A stretch of DNA of 64,000 bases from Verrucomicrobiaceae bacterium UBA7681 (GCA_002482965.1 DLGZ01000065.1:203857-267856); one strand, 5' to 3'; positions 1 to 7,822 are shown, counted from the first letter of the stretch. The notes: generated by a model from the letters alone, not told the origin. Translations and numbers: made by a program.

Positions 1-751
1 GTGCCGACCCAGGCGGTGGCGATCCCTTGTCGGCCTCGATCCGGCCAAAGAGGGCCGCCGCGCGGCGCATCTTGAAGAAATACATGGCGACCATCGCCAG
101 AGCGAAGGCGACGAGCAGCACCATCGTGAAGAGGTGAAAGATCGTTATGCCCGATCCCTGATGCGTAGCTGACGCGGCATTGGGCGCGAGGTTCATTTCC
201 TTCTTAAACCATGCGAGAGCGACGGAGCGCGGAGCGACGCCTTCCGCCAGAGCACGGCGCGCCGCGATGCCGCTCTCAAGTTGCGCCGCACCTTCGCGGA
301 GGGTCGTCATGGCTTCGTGCATCGCCGCATAATCGCCAGTCTGAGTGCCTGCGTTGAGCGTGTCGAGTGCCTGTCCCATCAAGACCGTGCCCGTGTGCAT
401 CCGCTCGCCAGCCTGGGACTCGACTTGCTTGCGCTGCTCAGGCGAAAGTTCCGGAAGCGCCATGAGCGAAGGATATAGTTCCTGTGTCTTCGCGCCACCC
501 ATCATCCCTTTCATCATCTCGCCCATGCCTTCCATCATGCCGCCCATGCCACCGGGCGTTGGAGTTCCTCCACCCACGGCGGGCATGGCTCCTCCTGCCG
601 GGGCAGCGCCGCCGCGATGATGGCTCGCGTGTTCTTCGGGCGTTTGCGAGTGCAGGCCCAACGCACAGAACAACCCGATCAACAGAAAGGGCACGCCTGA
701 AGATGAGGCGCTGATACGATTACAAAGTGGTTTGGTTTCGGTATTGTCCAT
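1..751 (-). CDS. Met/Gly-rich membrane-anchored protein (partial)
   Basis: The reading frame stays open from ATG at 751 to the window edge (250 residues), so the C-terminal part is missing. An N-terminal hydrophobic segment (about residues 19-34) is followed by a His/Gly/Met-rich stretch with GGMGGMMEGMGEMM (about 65-85) that could bind soft metals. A helical region with LSPEQR follows, then a second membrane segment near residues 203-222 followed by basic residues (KMRRAA). The layout suggests a periplasmic loop between two membrane helices, with an unseen cytoplasmic domain. It is the last visible gene of a minus-strand metal cluster, 37 bp after the DUF302 gene. The family is not recognised with confidence; a role in copper or another metal is inferred from composition and neighbours. 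Confidence 0.75.
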   Translation of the reverse strand, partial: MDNTETKPLCNRISASSSGVPFLLIGLFCALGLHSQTPEEHASHHRGGAAPAGGAMPAVGGGTPTPGGMGGMMEGMGEMMKGMMGGAKTQELYPSLMALPELSPEQRKQVESQAGERMHTGTVLMGQALDTLNAGTQTGDYAAMHEAMTTLREGAAQLESGIAARRALAEGVAPRSVALAWFKKEMNLAPNAASATHQGSGITIFHLFTMVLLVAFALAMVAMYFFKMRRAAALFGRIEADKGSPPPGSA

Positions 752-788
752 ATCGCGTTCGTCTTGCAGTTCATGGTTCCGAATTCTT

Positions 789-1211
789 TCAGTGTGCCGT
801 TGGGATCGCCGCTGCTGCCTCCTGCATGATTTTAACAATCGCGGCCTCCACTTTCTGGGCCACGCCTGCCAACTGCGGTGTATTGAACATCGCCAGCAGG
901 GTGGTTGGCTTCAACGTGGCAAGGATGGTCTTGCCGCCCTCCTCGTAGATGGAGATCCGGCATGGCAGCGCGGTGGAGATGCTCATGTTTTCATCGAGCA
1001 CCTTCTTTGCCTGTTGCGGCTGACAGACTTCGAAGATCACGCATTCATGCGCGAACACGATGCCATTCTTCCACATGGACTCTTTGAGATCGTGAATGTG
1101 CATGACGCCAAAGTGATTGGCTTCAACTGCAGTTTGCAAAGCCGCCGCCGTTTCGCGCACGGTTTTGTCGGTGGTCACGGTGATGAGCATGAGTTTGTTT
1201 TTCCTGCTCAC
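789..1211 (-). CDS. DUF302 domain protein
   Basis: This 140-residue protein matches the DUF302 pattern: an N-terminal strand-helix with TDKTVRETAAALQTAV, then GVMHIHDLKESM, ECVIFEVCQP, ALPCRISIYEE and a C-terminal helix. DUF302 proteins are small cytoplasmic or periplasmic proteins of unproven function, often found near heavy-metal and redox genes. The start is GTG at 1211, overlapping the stop of the upstream Met-rich gene by 4 bases (GTGA), which points to translational coupling. An ATG seven codons downstream (MLITVTTD) is an alternative start. Cys residues in FEVCQP and LPCRI are conserved-looking. The family assignment is sure; its job is not known. Confidence 0.85.
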   Translation of the reverse strand: MSRKNKLMLITVTTDKTVRETAAALQTAVEANHFGVMHIHDLKESMWKNGIVFAHECVIFEVCQPQQAKKVLDENMSISTALPCRISIYEEGGKTILATLKPTTLLAMFNTPQLAGVAQKVEAAIVKIMQEAAAAIPTAH

Positions 1212-2317
1212 ATGTCTTTCATGGGGGCCGCAGCGGGAGCGGCGGGTGCAGGCGGCGCGAAACCAGTGAGGCTTTGGCGCTGCGGGTCAGTGAGGAGCTT
1301 GCTGGCTTCGCCCACGGCGCGGATGAAGGCGAAGCGCTCGTTGGCGGTGAGCTTGCTTATTTCTGCGAGCTTCGCCTCGATCTTCATGGCGTCCGGCTGA
1401 TCGGCAGCAGTGAGCATCCATAATTCCTGCTCGGCTTGTTCTTTAGCGCGATCCGCCGTGCTCTTGGCGAGTAGTGCTTGTTCCTTGGCTTTGTTGAGCC
1501 CGGCCTGCTGTTCAGTGGTGAGCGCGATGTGTTGCGTGTGATCGAGGAAGAAGCCCGTCGCGCCGAGATGATAGAGGTGCGATGCGCCGGGGAAACCGGG
1601 CAGCGCCGACTGCGGCATGGCTCCCGGTGCTGCGCCGCCCATTCCACCCATGCCCATCATTCCGGCCATCTCCATCTTGTCCATGGTCATCATCCCCATG
1701 CCACCGCCGCTCATCGGGGCTGCGGGTGCTGCGGCTGGCATTGCGCCACCGCCGCCCATCTTCATCATGTCCATGTCCATCATGCCCATGCCACCGCCAG
1801 CAGGCATCGGCGCTGCCGCTGGCATGGCACCACCGCCCATGGGCATCATTTTGTCCATCATGCCCATCATTTTGTCCATCATCCCCATCATTCCGCCCAT
1901 CTTCATCATGTCCATGCCCATGGCCATGCCGCCACCGCCCATGGCCGCTGCTGGTGCGGGAGGCATTGCGCCGCCGCCCATACCCGCCATCGCTGGACCC
2001 GCGCCGCTCGGAGGTCCACCCATGCCCGGCATGCCACCAGCGGTGGTCTGTTGCGGGGCATTCTTTGCGAGCGCGGCTTCGAGTTGAGCGACCTTTGCCT
2101 GCATCTGTGCAAGCTGCTGGGTGAGTGCGGGATCGCCCTTGGCCGCATCAGGCACTGGCGCGGCTGGCATCGTGCCTGCGGCGACGTGAGCTGCGTGTGT
2201 CGCGGGACCAACTTTCGGAGTCTGCGCTGGCAAGTTGCTGGCGCAGATCAATGCGAGGCAACTTCCCACGAAGACAGTGGCGCAAAGCGAGCGCGAGCAA
2301 TGAGGATAGGATTTCAT
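1208..2317 (-). CDS. Exported Met/Gly/Pro-rich Spy-like metal protein
   Basis: This 369-residue protein has a signal peptide (about 1-31, ending near NLPAQ), a short coiled segment (LTQQLAQMQAKVAQLEAAL), and a long low-complexity region (about 90-240) of repeated MGG, MMGMM, DMMKMGG and PAAAP units. The C-terminal helical domain (about 255-355) has LTTEQQAGLNKAKEQ and LTDPQRQSL, resembling LTXXQ/CpxP-Spy periplasmic proteins. Met-rich periplasmic stretches commonly bind Cu(I) or Ag(I); that use here is inferred. The gene is translationally coupled to the DUF302 gene. The antisense strand has a matching His-rich open frame, which is only a shadow. Confidence 0.85.
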   Translation of the reverse strand: MKSYPHCSRSLCATVFVGSCLALICASNLPAQTPKVGPATHAAHVAAGTMPAAPVPDAAKGDPALTQQLAQMQAKVAQLEAALAKNAPQQTTAGGMPGMGGPPSGAGPAMAGMGGGAMPPAPAAAMGGGGMAMGMDMMKMGGMMGMMDKMMGMMDKMMPMGGGAMPAAAPMPAGGGMGMMDMDMMKMGGGGAMPAAAPAAPMSGGGMGMMTMDKMEMAGMMGMGGMGGAAPGAMPQSALPGFPGASHLYHLGATGFFLDHTQHIALTTEQQAGLNKAKEQALLAKSTADRAKEQAEQELWMLTAADQPDAMKIEAKLAEISKLTANERFAFIRAVGEASKLLTDPQRQSLTGFAPPAPAAPAAAPMKDM

Positions 2318-2434
2318 GGTCCGAGACTTTGAAGGTGTGTTCTGCGAATTGACGAGCTGATCAGCGCTTGATCGAAGTGCTCGTTCCGCACTGCGCAGGC
2401 CGCAGCGCTGCGCAGTGCATGGGAGAACTGCATT

Positions 2435-2650
2435 TTATCGAGACGCAGCCAGATACTTCTTCGGCGCTTCCTTCTTGTCGCAGCAGGATGCGCATTTATC
2501 GTGGCCGCACTTGGGGCAGCAGTCGCCGCCCTGCTTGCAGCAGGCACCACAGTCTTTGGTGGCCTTCATCTTCTTGTGCGTGTCCTGTGCGACCACGGGA
2601 AAGGCAACGAATGCCAGTGCGAGGAGCGCGAGCTTCAGTGTCGTTTTCAT
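2435..2650 (-). CDS. Small exported Cys-rich protein
   Basis: This 71-residue protein has a clean signal peptide (MKTTLKLALLALAFVAFPVVAQ). The mature part of about 49 residues carries ten Cys in pairs: CGACC, GGDCCPKCG, HDKCASCC, with Lys-rich flanks. The arrangement resembles a zinc- or copper-binding knuckle or an exported metallothionein-like peptide. It stands alone between two other small exported genes in the same orientation. No named family is recognised; metal binding is inferred from the Cys pattern and the neighbourhood. Confidence 0.75.
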   Translation of the reverse strand: MKTTLKLALLALAFVAFPVVAQDTHKKMKATKDCGACCKQGGDCCPKCGHDKCASCCDKKEAPKKYLAASR

Positions 2651-2726
2651 GATCGTTGCTTTTGTTAGGTTTCTGTTTTCACGAACGAAATGTTCGCAAA
2701 TTCATGAGGTCGCAAGGCATGCCATC

Positions 2727-3011
2727 TCAACGGCGTCCAGGCATGTTTGCATCGGGCATCGGGTGGTTCTCCTTGGGGCCGACTCCCATGTTGTGCGATC
2801 CACTCGCAGAATTGTGGAGGGGGCTCGCATGACTGGAGCCTCTGCGGGGCATGTTTGCATCGGGCATCGGGTGGTTCTCCTTGGGGCCTACTCCCATGTT
2901 GTGCCAGCCGCCCGTAGAGTTGTGGTGGGGACTCTCACAACTGGCGAGGGTGAAGCTTAACAGGAGGGCGGCGCTCAGTGCGGTCAGGGAGGTTGTCAGT
3001 GTTCTTTTCAT
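2727..3011 (-). CDS. Small lipoprotein with two tandem 36-residue repeats
   Basis: The start is taken at ATG 3011 because it begins a lipoprotein signal (MKRTLTTSLTALSAALLLSFTLASC, lipobox LASC); a longer frame upstream adds nothing signal-like. The mature part consists of two copies of a unit containing HNMGVGPKENHPMPDANMP, with a period of exactly 108 bp (36 codons). The nucleotide copies at 2741 and 2849 are almost identical over about 55 bases, so the duplication is recent. His, Met and Asn are abundant. Function unknown; outer-membrane or periplasmic location is likely from the lipobox. Confidence 0.7.
   Translation of the reverse strand: MKRTLTTSLTALSAALLLSFTLASCESPHHNSTGGWHNMGVGPKENHPMPDANMPRRGSSHASPLHNSASGSHNMGVGPKENHPMPDANMPGRR
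2741..2905 (-). repeat. In-frame tandem duplication, 108-bp period
   Basis: The block starting gcatgtttgcatcggg occurs at 2741 and again at 2849. About 40 bases are identical, then there is one mismatch, then 14 more identical bases. The period is a multiple of three, so it duplicates the peptide unit of the lipoprotein in frame. Confidence 0.9.
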
Positions 3012-3132
3012 GGTGTTAGGATGTTGGATTTTGTTTGTTATTTGTGATGAAGCCGCGTTGGCGGGTTTCCCCGCAAGCTGCACGGCGACGCGGCTGGGGA
3101 CCATGGGGTATACCCGCCATGGCCCCTCAGGG

Positions 3133-3447
3133 TTAGTGGCTGCTGCAGTGCTTCATGGCACCACCGCAGGTCTTGCAGGTGTGTTCGGTGAAGGAGCCGT
3201 TCTTGACCCAGGCGACCAACTTGTTTTCACAATCCGGGCAGGTCATGTGGCTGGCGGACTTGAGGGTGGTGTAGCCCTTGCCGCCGGCTCCCGCAGCTGT
3301 GGAGGGAGCCATGAACGAGACGGTGCCGCATTTGCTGCACGTGACCGCGCTGGTGGGCATGGATGAGGCCGGTGCCTGGCAGGAGGTGAGGAGTCCGGCA
3401 ACGGCGAGGCTGCTGATCAGCAGGAGTGTTTTCATCGATGTTTTCAT
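3133..3447 (-). CDS. Lipoprotein with zinc-ribbon-like Cys pairs
   Basis: This 104-residue protein has a lipoprotein signal (lipobox LLTSC at about residue 23). The mature part has three Cys pairs, CSKCG, CPDCE and CKTCGG, plus a terminal KHCSSH. The spacing resembles two rubredoxin- or zinc-ribbon-type knuckles, but on an exported protein. The start ATG at 3447 overlaps the stop of the upstream gene (ATGA), so the two are coupled. It may be a periplasmic metal-binding or thiol protein; no named family is recognised. Confidence 0.75.
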   Translation of the reverse strand: MKTSMKTLLLISSLAVAGLLTSCQAPASSMPTSAVTCSKCGTVSFMAPSTAAGAGGKGYTTLKSASHMTCPDCENKLVAWVKNGSFTEHTCKTCGGAMKHCSSH

Positions 3448-3860
3448 ATATGGTAGTTTGTATGTTGTTTGCTCTGTTTGGGTTCCGCTGGTTGGGCCGG
3501 AAAAGTGTTCACCGTTGGCGAAAGAGTGGAAACTGGGATTAAGATGCCTTCGTCGCAGGCGGTTGCGGCTACTATGGGGTGTTCACCCCAATCCTGGAGG
3601 TCCATGATTGCGCTCTCGCAGATGACATTGACTGCGTCCCCCGCGAGTGAGGCCATGCCCTGAGTGACTCGGATGGTTGTGACAGAGGTTCCCTCGTCGA
3701 GCGTCAGGACACCGTGATCAAAGCCCCGGCAGAAGGCGGGCTTGCCAGGACGAATGTCGATGCAGCCACAGCCACAGTCGAGATCCACACGCCCGGCTTT
3801 GAAAGTCTGCTGGACGCCTGCGGCATCAACGATGGTGACCTGGATGGCGGGGGTTGGCAT
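3444..3860 (-). CDS. Hypothetical cytoplasmic protein with CGCGC motif
   Basis: This 138-residue protein has no signal peptide. Beta-rich sequence is likely (IQVTIVDAAGV, GVLTLDEGTSVTTIRVTQG). A DCGCGCIDIRPGKPAFCRGFDHG stretch near residues 28-50 has four closely spaced Cys and a His, a possible metal site. The C-terminal 25 residues are Pro/Gln-rich. It is coupled by a 4-base overlap to the Cys-pair lipoprotein. The family is not recognised. The coding frame is supported mainly by the overlap and by continuation of the minus-strand gene run. Confidence 0.6.
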   Translation of the reverse strand: MPTPAIQVTIVDAAGVQQTFKAGRVDLDCGCGCIDIRPGKPAFCRGFDHGVLTLDEGTSVTTIRVTQGMASLAGDAVNVICESAIMDLQDWGEHPIVAATACDEGILIPVSTLSPTVNTFPAQPAEPKQSKQHTNYHI

Positions 3861-3925
3861 GCGGCGAGACTAGTTCGCCCATGCCCATCATGCTCCGCAT
3901 CGCTTCGGCACTACTGTGCAGATTA

Positions 3926-4840
3926 TCAGGTTTCCGCTTCCCCGATCAATTTCAGGCGATACTCACGCGGGCTGATGCCACACACGCGCTTGAACACACG
4001 ATTGAACTGCGAGAGCGATTTGAACCCCGTATCGTAGGCAATGGTGGTGATTTGCAGCCGGGGATTCGCCAGGAGGTTTTTCACCTTTTCCACTCGCACT
4101 CGCGCCACATATTCGGTGAAGGTCAGACCCGTGGTCTGGTGAAACAGCTCGCTGAAGTAGCCTGCGCTCACATTTACCGCCTTGGCCACGCGGCCCAGCG
4201 AAAGCTCATCGTCCGAGTTCGCCTGCACGATGACCTTTGCCTTGGTGATTGAAGCAGACTCCGCCGACTGTGCTTCCAGGCTCAGGGCGTTGGCACACTC
4301 GGAGAGATGACCGGCAAAGATGTGCAGCAGCCTTAGCATGGCCTCATACTGCGACTCCTTTAGCACGGTGGAGGCCAACCAAGCATCTTCAGCCGTCTTG
4401 AAGTTAAACTCTGTCCCTAGTTCGAGCAAGGTCTGCGCGACTTTGCTAAACTGCTTCGCATCGGGTCGGTGCAGCAGGATTTGACCTGTTTGAAGAAAAG
4501 CGATGATCTTGTCACCCACCCGCACCGGTACGGCGCTCTCGCAAAGGCCGGCAAAACAATGCAACGATCTGGGCTCCATCCCGGCCTGCTGCTCAAGCTT
4601 CTGCTGCAAGGCAAAGCACGCAGCACAGGCCTGGTTGCCTTTAGCCATCAGGAGACAGAAGGAATTCCCTCCCGGTCGGTTGGACAGTTTACCCAAAGCC
4701 CCCCCTGCCTGTTGCAAATTCAAAGGCAGGCCGGTGGCGCTTTCGAAAGCGCTCTGATAGTCCTGAAACAGTCGGCTCTTAGTGAGCTTCCCGGTCAGCG
4801 AATCCGGGAAGATCTTGGAATTGGCGGAGGGGAGCTGCAT
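3926..4840 (-). CDS. PocR-AraC transcription regulator
   Basis: This 304-residue regulator has an N-terminal PocR-type sensory domain (about 10-175), with Cys in SFCLLMAKGNQACAACF, then HCFAGLCESAVPV and GDKIIAFLQTGQIL. A C-terminal AraC/XylS double helix-turn-helix follows (about 205-300: LSLGRVAKAVNVSAGYFSELF, IAYDTGFKSLSQFNRVFKR, GISPREYR). PocR domains bind small ligands, and their Cys may hold a metal or react with electrophiles. The frame is open back to 5194, but ATG 4840 is chosen because the extra 118 residues overlap the upstream gene and look like shadow sequence. It probably controls nearby metal genes; the ligand is unknown. Confidence 0.85.
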   Translation of the reverse strand: MQLPSANSKIFPDSLTGKLTKSRLFQDYQSAFESATGLPLNLQQAGGALGKLSNRPGGNSFCLLMAKGNQACAACFALQQKLEQQAGMEPRSLHCFAGLCESAVPVRVGDKIIAFLQTGQILLHRPDAKQFSKVAQTLLELGTEFNFKTAEDAWLASTVLKESQYEAMLRLLHIFAGHLSECANALSLEAQSAESASITKAKVIVQANSDDELSLGRVAKAVNVSAGYFSELFHQTTGLTFTEYVARVRVEKVKNLLANPRLQITTIAYDTGFKSLSQFNRVFKRVCGISPREYRLKLIGEAET

Positions 4841-4895
4841 ACAGTATGTGTGGCTTCTAGCAGTCTGTCGTCCGACGTGGCAGGCAACCGTGAGC

Positions 4896-6011
4896 TCAGC
4901 GAAGGATGGCAAAACTACCATCGGGCCGGGCATAAGCGGCGGCGTAACTCCACACGGGCAGTTTTTCGCCCTCGCCGGAGTCAGTGATGTGGCCCTGGGC
5001 ATCAAGCAAATCCCAATGCAGACTGCCCGCTTTGGACCAGCCGGAGCCGATGACGCTGGTGATGAGGGTCTGGCCTTTCGTATTCTGTGCGAGGGCAGGG
5101 TGCTTGGCGCTCTTGGGGCCGATCTTTTGTGGTGTGCTGGCCGCCGCGCCCATAAGGCTGGTGACGATCTGGCCGTCATTTTCCCAAGTGGCACGCACGG
5201 TTTCCGCAGTACGCAGGAGGCTGGCGCTGCTCATGGGGCAGGCGGCGATGCGCCAGTCGTCGAGCTTGGTCAGCGTGGAGCGTCCGGCCTTTTGTGTGAT
5301 GAGCGTCATGCCGCGTGCATTCGGCGTGGTGGCGGCGCGATAGAGCACGCTCAGCGTGTCATCAGCGGCCAAATACGCACGTAGGGAACAGCAGGCGCAA
5401 ACGCCGGGCTGTGCGGGGTTCATTGGTGTGGGGGCAGAGAATGTGCGGCCATCATCGACGGAATAGCGTACCCAGACGAGGCGGGAGCCTTCGCCCATTT
5501 CGCCAGCAGGCGCGGCGTGCCAGACGATGCTGACATGGCCCTTATCATTGGCAGCGATGGATGCCCCGCCATCGAGCGCAGTGGTGTCTCCCAGCAAATT
5601 TTGCTGCGGGCTGAATTCTTTCGCACCAGGCTGGAGCCGTGCGTAGAGCAGCTTAGACTGCGGCATCTTGCCCGGTTTGGTATCGGCACTGCCGTTCCAA
5701 ATGACCTGCACGCTGCCGTCCTTTCCCAGCGCCATTTGTGCGCCGCGAATGGTGCCAGTGGCGATGCCAGAGCGAAGCTCGCTGTTGACGGTGACAGGAG
5801 CAGACCAGGCACCACTCTCCGCGCGGCGTGTGCTGTGGCGGATGTCGCAACTTTTGGGATCACCCTTGAGATAGACCAGATGCACGATGCCTGAGGTGGT
5901 CACAAGAACTTGCGGCTGGATGCCCGGCTCCGGGAGCGATTCGACCTGCACCTCTGCGTGCAGTGGCATGGCGAGTAACAGCAAAGAGGGAAGCAGAAGG
6001 ATGGATTTCAT
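4896..6011 (-). CDS. Exported BNR/sialidase-like beta-propeller protein
   Basis: This 371-residue protein begins at ATG 6011 with a signal peptide (MKSILLLPSLLLLAMPLHA). The rest consists of short strand repeats typical of BNR/sialidase-like propellers: IVHLVYLKGD, SVQVIWNGSAD, HVSIVWHAAPAGE, WVRYSVDDGRTFSAP, SVLYRAATT. A CACCSLRAY motif sits near the middle and a second Cys lies in RIAACPMSS, which is unusual for the fold. Catalytic Arg/Tyr residues of true sialidases are not evident, so this is more likely a binding or scaffold protein. It follows the TRASH-type gene (74-bp gap) in the sigma-factor cluster. Confidence 0.75.
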   Translation of the reverse strand: MKSILLLPSLLLLAMPLHAEVQVESLPEPGIQPQVLVTTSGIVHLVYLKGDPKSCDIRHSTRRAESGAWSAPVTVNSELRSGIATGTIRGAQMALGKDGSVQVIWNGSADTKPGKMPQSKLLYARLQPGAKEFSPQQNLLGDTTALDGGASIAANDKGHVSIVWHAAPAGEMGEGSRLVWVRYSVDDGRTFSAPTPMNPAQPGVCACCSLRAYLAADDTLSVLYRAATTPNARGMTLITQKAGRSTLTKLDDWRIAACPMSSASLLRTAETVRATWENDGQIVTSLMGAAASTPQKIGPKSAKHPALAQNTKGQTLITSVIGSGWSKAGSLHWDLLDAQGHITDSGEGEKLPVWSYAAAYARPDGSFAILR

Positions 6012-6084
6012 GGCCGATGAAACGGTGATGCTGGGCGCTTTCAAGACGGAGGCGTCAAAAGCAGCCAGCATTTTCGATCTTCAC

Positions 6085-6336
6085 TTACTTCTGCACTGCT
6101 TTCACCTTCGCCACGAACTTGGCGGGATCTTTGTTGAAGTCCTTGAGGCAGGACTTGCAGCAGAGGTAAACGTCGGTGCCGTCATGAGTGACTTTGACCG
6201 GCTTGCCCATGCCTCCAAGGTCTTCGTCAGAAACGACGCATTTTTTGAGCGGGTACGTGGTGGGGACGCCTTCAACGGCGGAGGCGAGGCCAGCGCTGAG
6301 AATCAGGCTGGAAAGGAGAGCGAGGGTAAGTTTCAT
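6085..6336 (-). CDS. Small exported TRASH/YHS-like metal-binding protein
   Basis: This 83-residue protein starts at ATG 6336 with a signal peptide (MKLTLALLSSLILSAGLASA). The mature part has KKCVVSDEDLGGMGKP and VYLCCKSCLKDFNKDPAKF, the C...CxxC...F pattern of TRASH/YHS metal-binding domains, which handle copper and other metals. It lies 96 bp after the ECF sigma gene and before the BNR protein. The frame extends upstream to 6420 without signal-like residues, so the shorter start is preferred. Confidence 0.8.
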   Translation of the reverse strand: MKLTLALLSSLILSAGLASAVEGVPTTYPLKKCVVSDEDLGGMGKPVKVTHDGTDVYLCCKSCLKDFNKDPAKFVAKVKAVQK

Positions 6337-6432
6337 GTTGGATGCTGTTGTGTCTGGGTTTGTGACTGCCTGAATGTGACGGTCAGCAGGTGCAACGCCG
6401 ACCGGCGACCAACCCCTCACTCTTTTTCAACA

Positions 6433-7005
6433 TCACCAAGACTGGCGGCGGAAAGCTTCCCTCAATGCCTGTCGTGCGCGGTAGATGCGCACTTCGACGG
6501 CCTTGGCAGAGCAGCCAAGTGTTATGGCGATGTCAGCATGGCTCATGTCTTCCACAGTGAAGAGCAGCAGCGCCTCACGCAGATCGGCGGGCAGGCCAGC
6601 AATGGCTTGCTTGACCAGGGCGTTTTTCTCTCGCAACTCTGCCGCCGCGTCTGGGGCGAGCTGAGGGTCTTCGGGTTCGTGAAGCATCACGCCTGCTTCA
6701 TCCGTAAGCGGCACGGTAGGATGGCGGCTTTTCCAGCGGGCGTGACTCCGCGCGAGATTGGCCGCGATGTGAAAAAGGTAGGTCGAAAAAGCTGCGGTGG
6801 GTTTGTAGCTGTGACGGCTGGTGTACAGGCGCACAAACGTCTCCTGCGCGAGATCCATTGCCGTGGCATGATTACCAACCATTCGCAGGAGAAAGGCGGC
6901 GACACGCTCGCGCCATCGGGACATGAGTGCGTTCAGGGCTAGATCCTCACCTTCGGCGAGACGCTGCATGAGCAAGACATCGGCATCGGTGGTTGTGGCG
7001 TCCAT
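6433..7005 (-). CDS. ECF-type sigma factor (CnrH-like position)
   Basis: This 190-residue protein has the two ECF regions. Region 2 (about 10-85) has RMVGNHATAMDLAQETFVRLY and TYLFHIAANLARSHAR. Region 4 (about 130-185) has LPADLREALLLFTVEDMSHADIAITLGCSAKAVEVRIYRARQALR. It directs RNA polymerase to a limited set of promoters. It begins 14 bp after the end of the CnrX-like sensor gene and is third in an anti-sigma / sensor / sigma order. By analogy with cnrYXH it would be released when periplasmic metal binds the sensor. The target promoters cannot be named from sequence alone. Confidence 0.9.
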   Translation of the reverse strand: MDATTTDADVLLMQRLAEGEDLALNALMSRWRERVAAFLLRMVGNHATAMDLAQETFVRLYTSRHSYKPTAAFSTYLFHIAANLARSHARWKSRHPTVPLTDEAGVMLHEPEDPQLAPDAAAELREKNALVKQAIAGLPADLREALLLFTVEDMSHADIAITLGCSAKAVEVRIYRARQALREAFRRQSW

Positions 7006-7019
7006 GCGGCAGATGGGGA

Positions 7020-7505
7020 TCAGTGGCTGCCGGACATGGAGTCAGGCTCCATCGCCATCTCAATGACCTGTGGCAGCATGGCCTCCAGATAATGATGCGA
7101 CTGCTCGGGCGACATACAGGAGGCGGTCTGGTACAGATGTGCGAGCATTGCCGCCTGGCCCTCCACATGCAGCGCCGCATGCTCTTGCAGGGCGAGCTTG
7201 AGTTCCGGTGTTACCTGATGCCCAGCATGCACGAGTTGCTTTACTTTTGCATGCGATGCCATCACACGCATGCATAGCGCTTCACAGGTCGGACGATAGG
7301 CCAGATGCAAGGCGCTGACCTTGGTAAACTGCTCGTCGGAGAGCTGGAATTTACGGCGGAGCCATTCAAGTTCGGGCAGTTGAGAATTTCCATCATGGAG
7401 CCCACTAGGCTCGATTAAAATGCAGCCGCATTGCCGTCGCACGACAAAAAAGCCTGTCATGCCAACCAGAAGCGCGACGATGAGAATGTAAATGCCGCGT
7501 TTCAT
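7020..7505 (-). CDS. CnrX/Spy-like periplasmic metal sensor
   Basis: This 161-residue protein has an N-terminal membrane anchor (about 4-22) and a helical periplasmic domain. The domain has LSDEQFTKVSALHLAY, CEALCMRVMASHAKV, QEHAALHVEG and MSPEQSHHYLEAMLP, the four-helix pattern of the Metal_resist/CpxP superfamily that includes CnrX. His, Met and Cys are frequent at helix-facing positions. The start overlaps the anti-sigma-like gene by 4 bases. Order and coupling suggest it senses metal for the sigma factor. Exact equivalence of CnrX ligand residues could not be shown by eye. Confidence 0.8.
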   Translation of the reverse strand: MKRGIYILIVALLVGMTGFFVVRRQCGCILIEPSGLHDGNSQLPELEWLRRKFQLSDEQFTKVSALHLAYRPTCEALCMRVMASHAKVKQLVHAGHQVTPELKLALQEHAALHVEGQAAMLAHLYQTASCMSPEQSHHYLEAMLPQVIEMAMEPDSMSGSH

Positions 7506-7822
7506 TCCGGCAGTGTGGTGTGACCAGCTTTCAATGGGTTGATGGAAGCGATATAAGCGGCGCTCATAGACGCGCTGTCATTTGGAGCGGTGATGCTACC
7601 TAACCCAATGCCAAGACCCAGCGTCACGATCACCACCGCCAGCGCGGGTGCCGGGCGTGCCACCCAAAGGAACAGTTCCTGGCTCCAGCGCCGCCACTGG
7701 GCTGACCATGAATGCTCCTCGGCAATAGCGATGCGTGCCCAGACTTCACGTTGGAACGAAGCCGGAAACACAGGCCGGGGCTGCGTCTGTCGGATCAGGG
7801 AATTGATTTCGTCGTCATTCAT
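7502..7822 (-). CDS. Single-pass anti-sigma-like protein (CnrY-like position)
   Basis: This 106-residue protein starts at ATG 7822; a longer frame to 7858 lacks support. The N-terminal cytoplasmic half (MNDDEINSLIRQTQP...SFQREVWARIA) is amphipathic, as in sigma-binding segments. One membrane helix lies at about 66-84 (ALAVVIVTLGLGIGLG), followed by a short periplasmic tail. Size, topology and gene order match CnrY-type anti-sigma factors, though sequence similarity is too weak to be decisive. It is the first gene of the coupled sigma operon. Confidence 0.7.
   Translation of the reverse strand: MNDDEINSLIRQTQPRPVFPASFQREVWARIAIAEEHSWSAQWRRWSQELFLWVARPAPALAVVIVTLGLGIGLGSITAPNDSASMSAAYIASINPLKAGHTTLPE

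Noticed and set aside
1478..2332. 284-residue His-rich plus-strand frame
   Set aside because: It is the antisense of the Met/Gly-rich gene; ATG/CAT codon complementarity turns Met tracts into His tracts. It has no signal peptide or start site of its own.
4841..5194. N-terminal extension of the PocR-AraC regulator
   Set aside because: The extra 118 residues overlap the exported BNR gene and are basic, Pro/Ser-rich shadow sequence.
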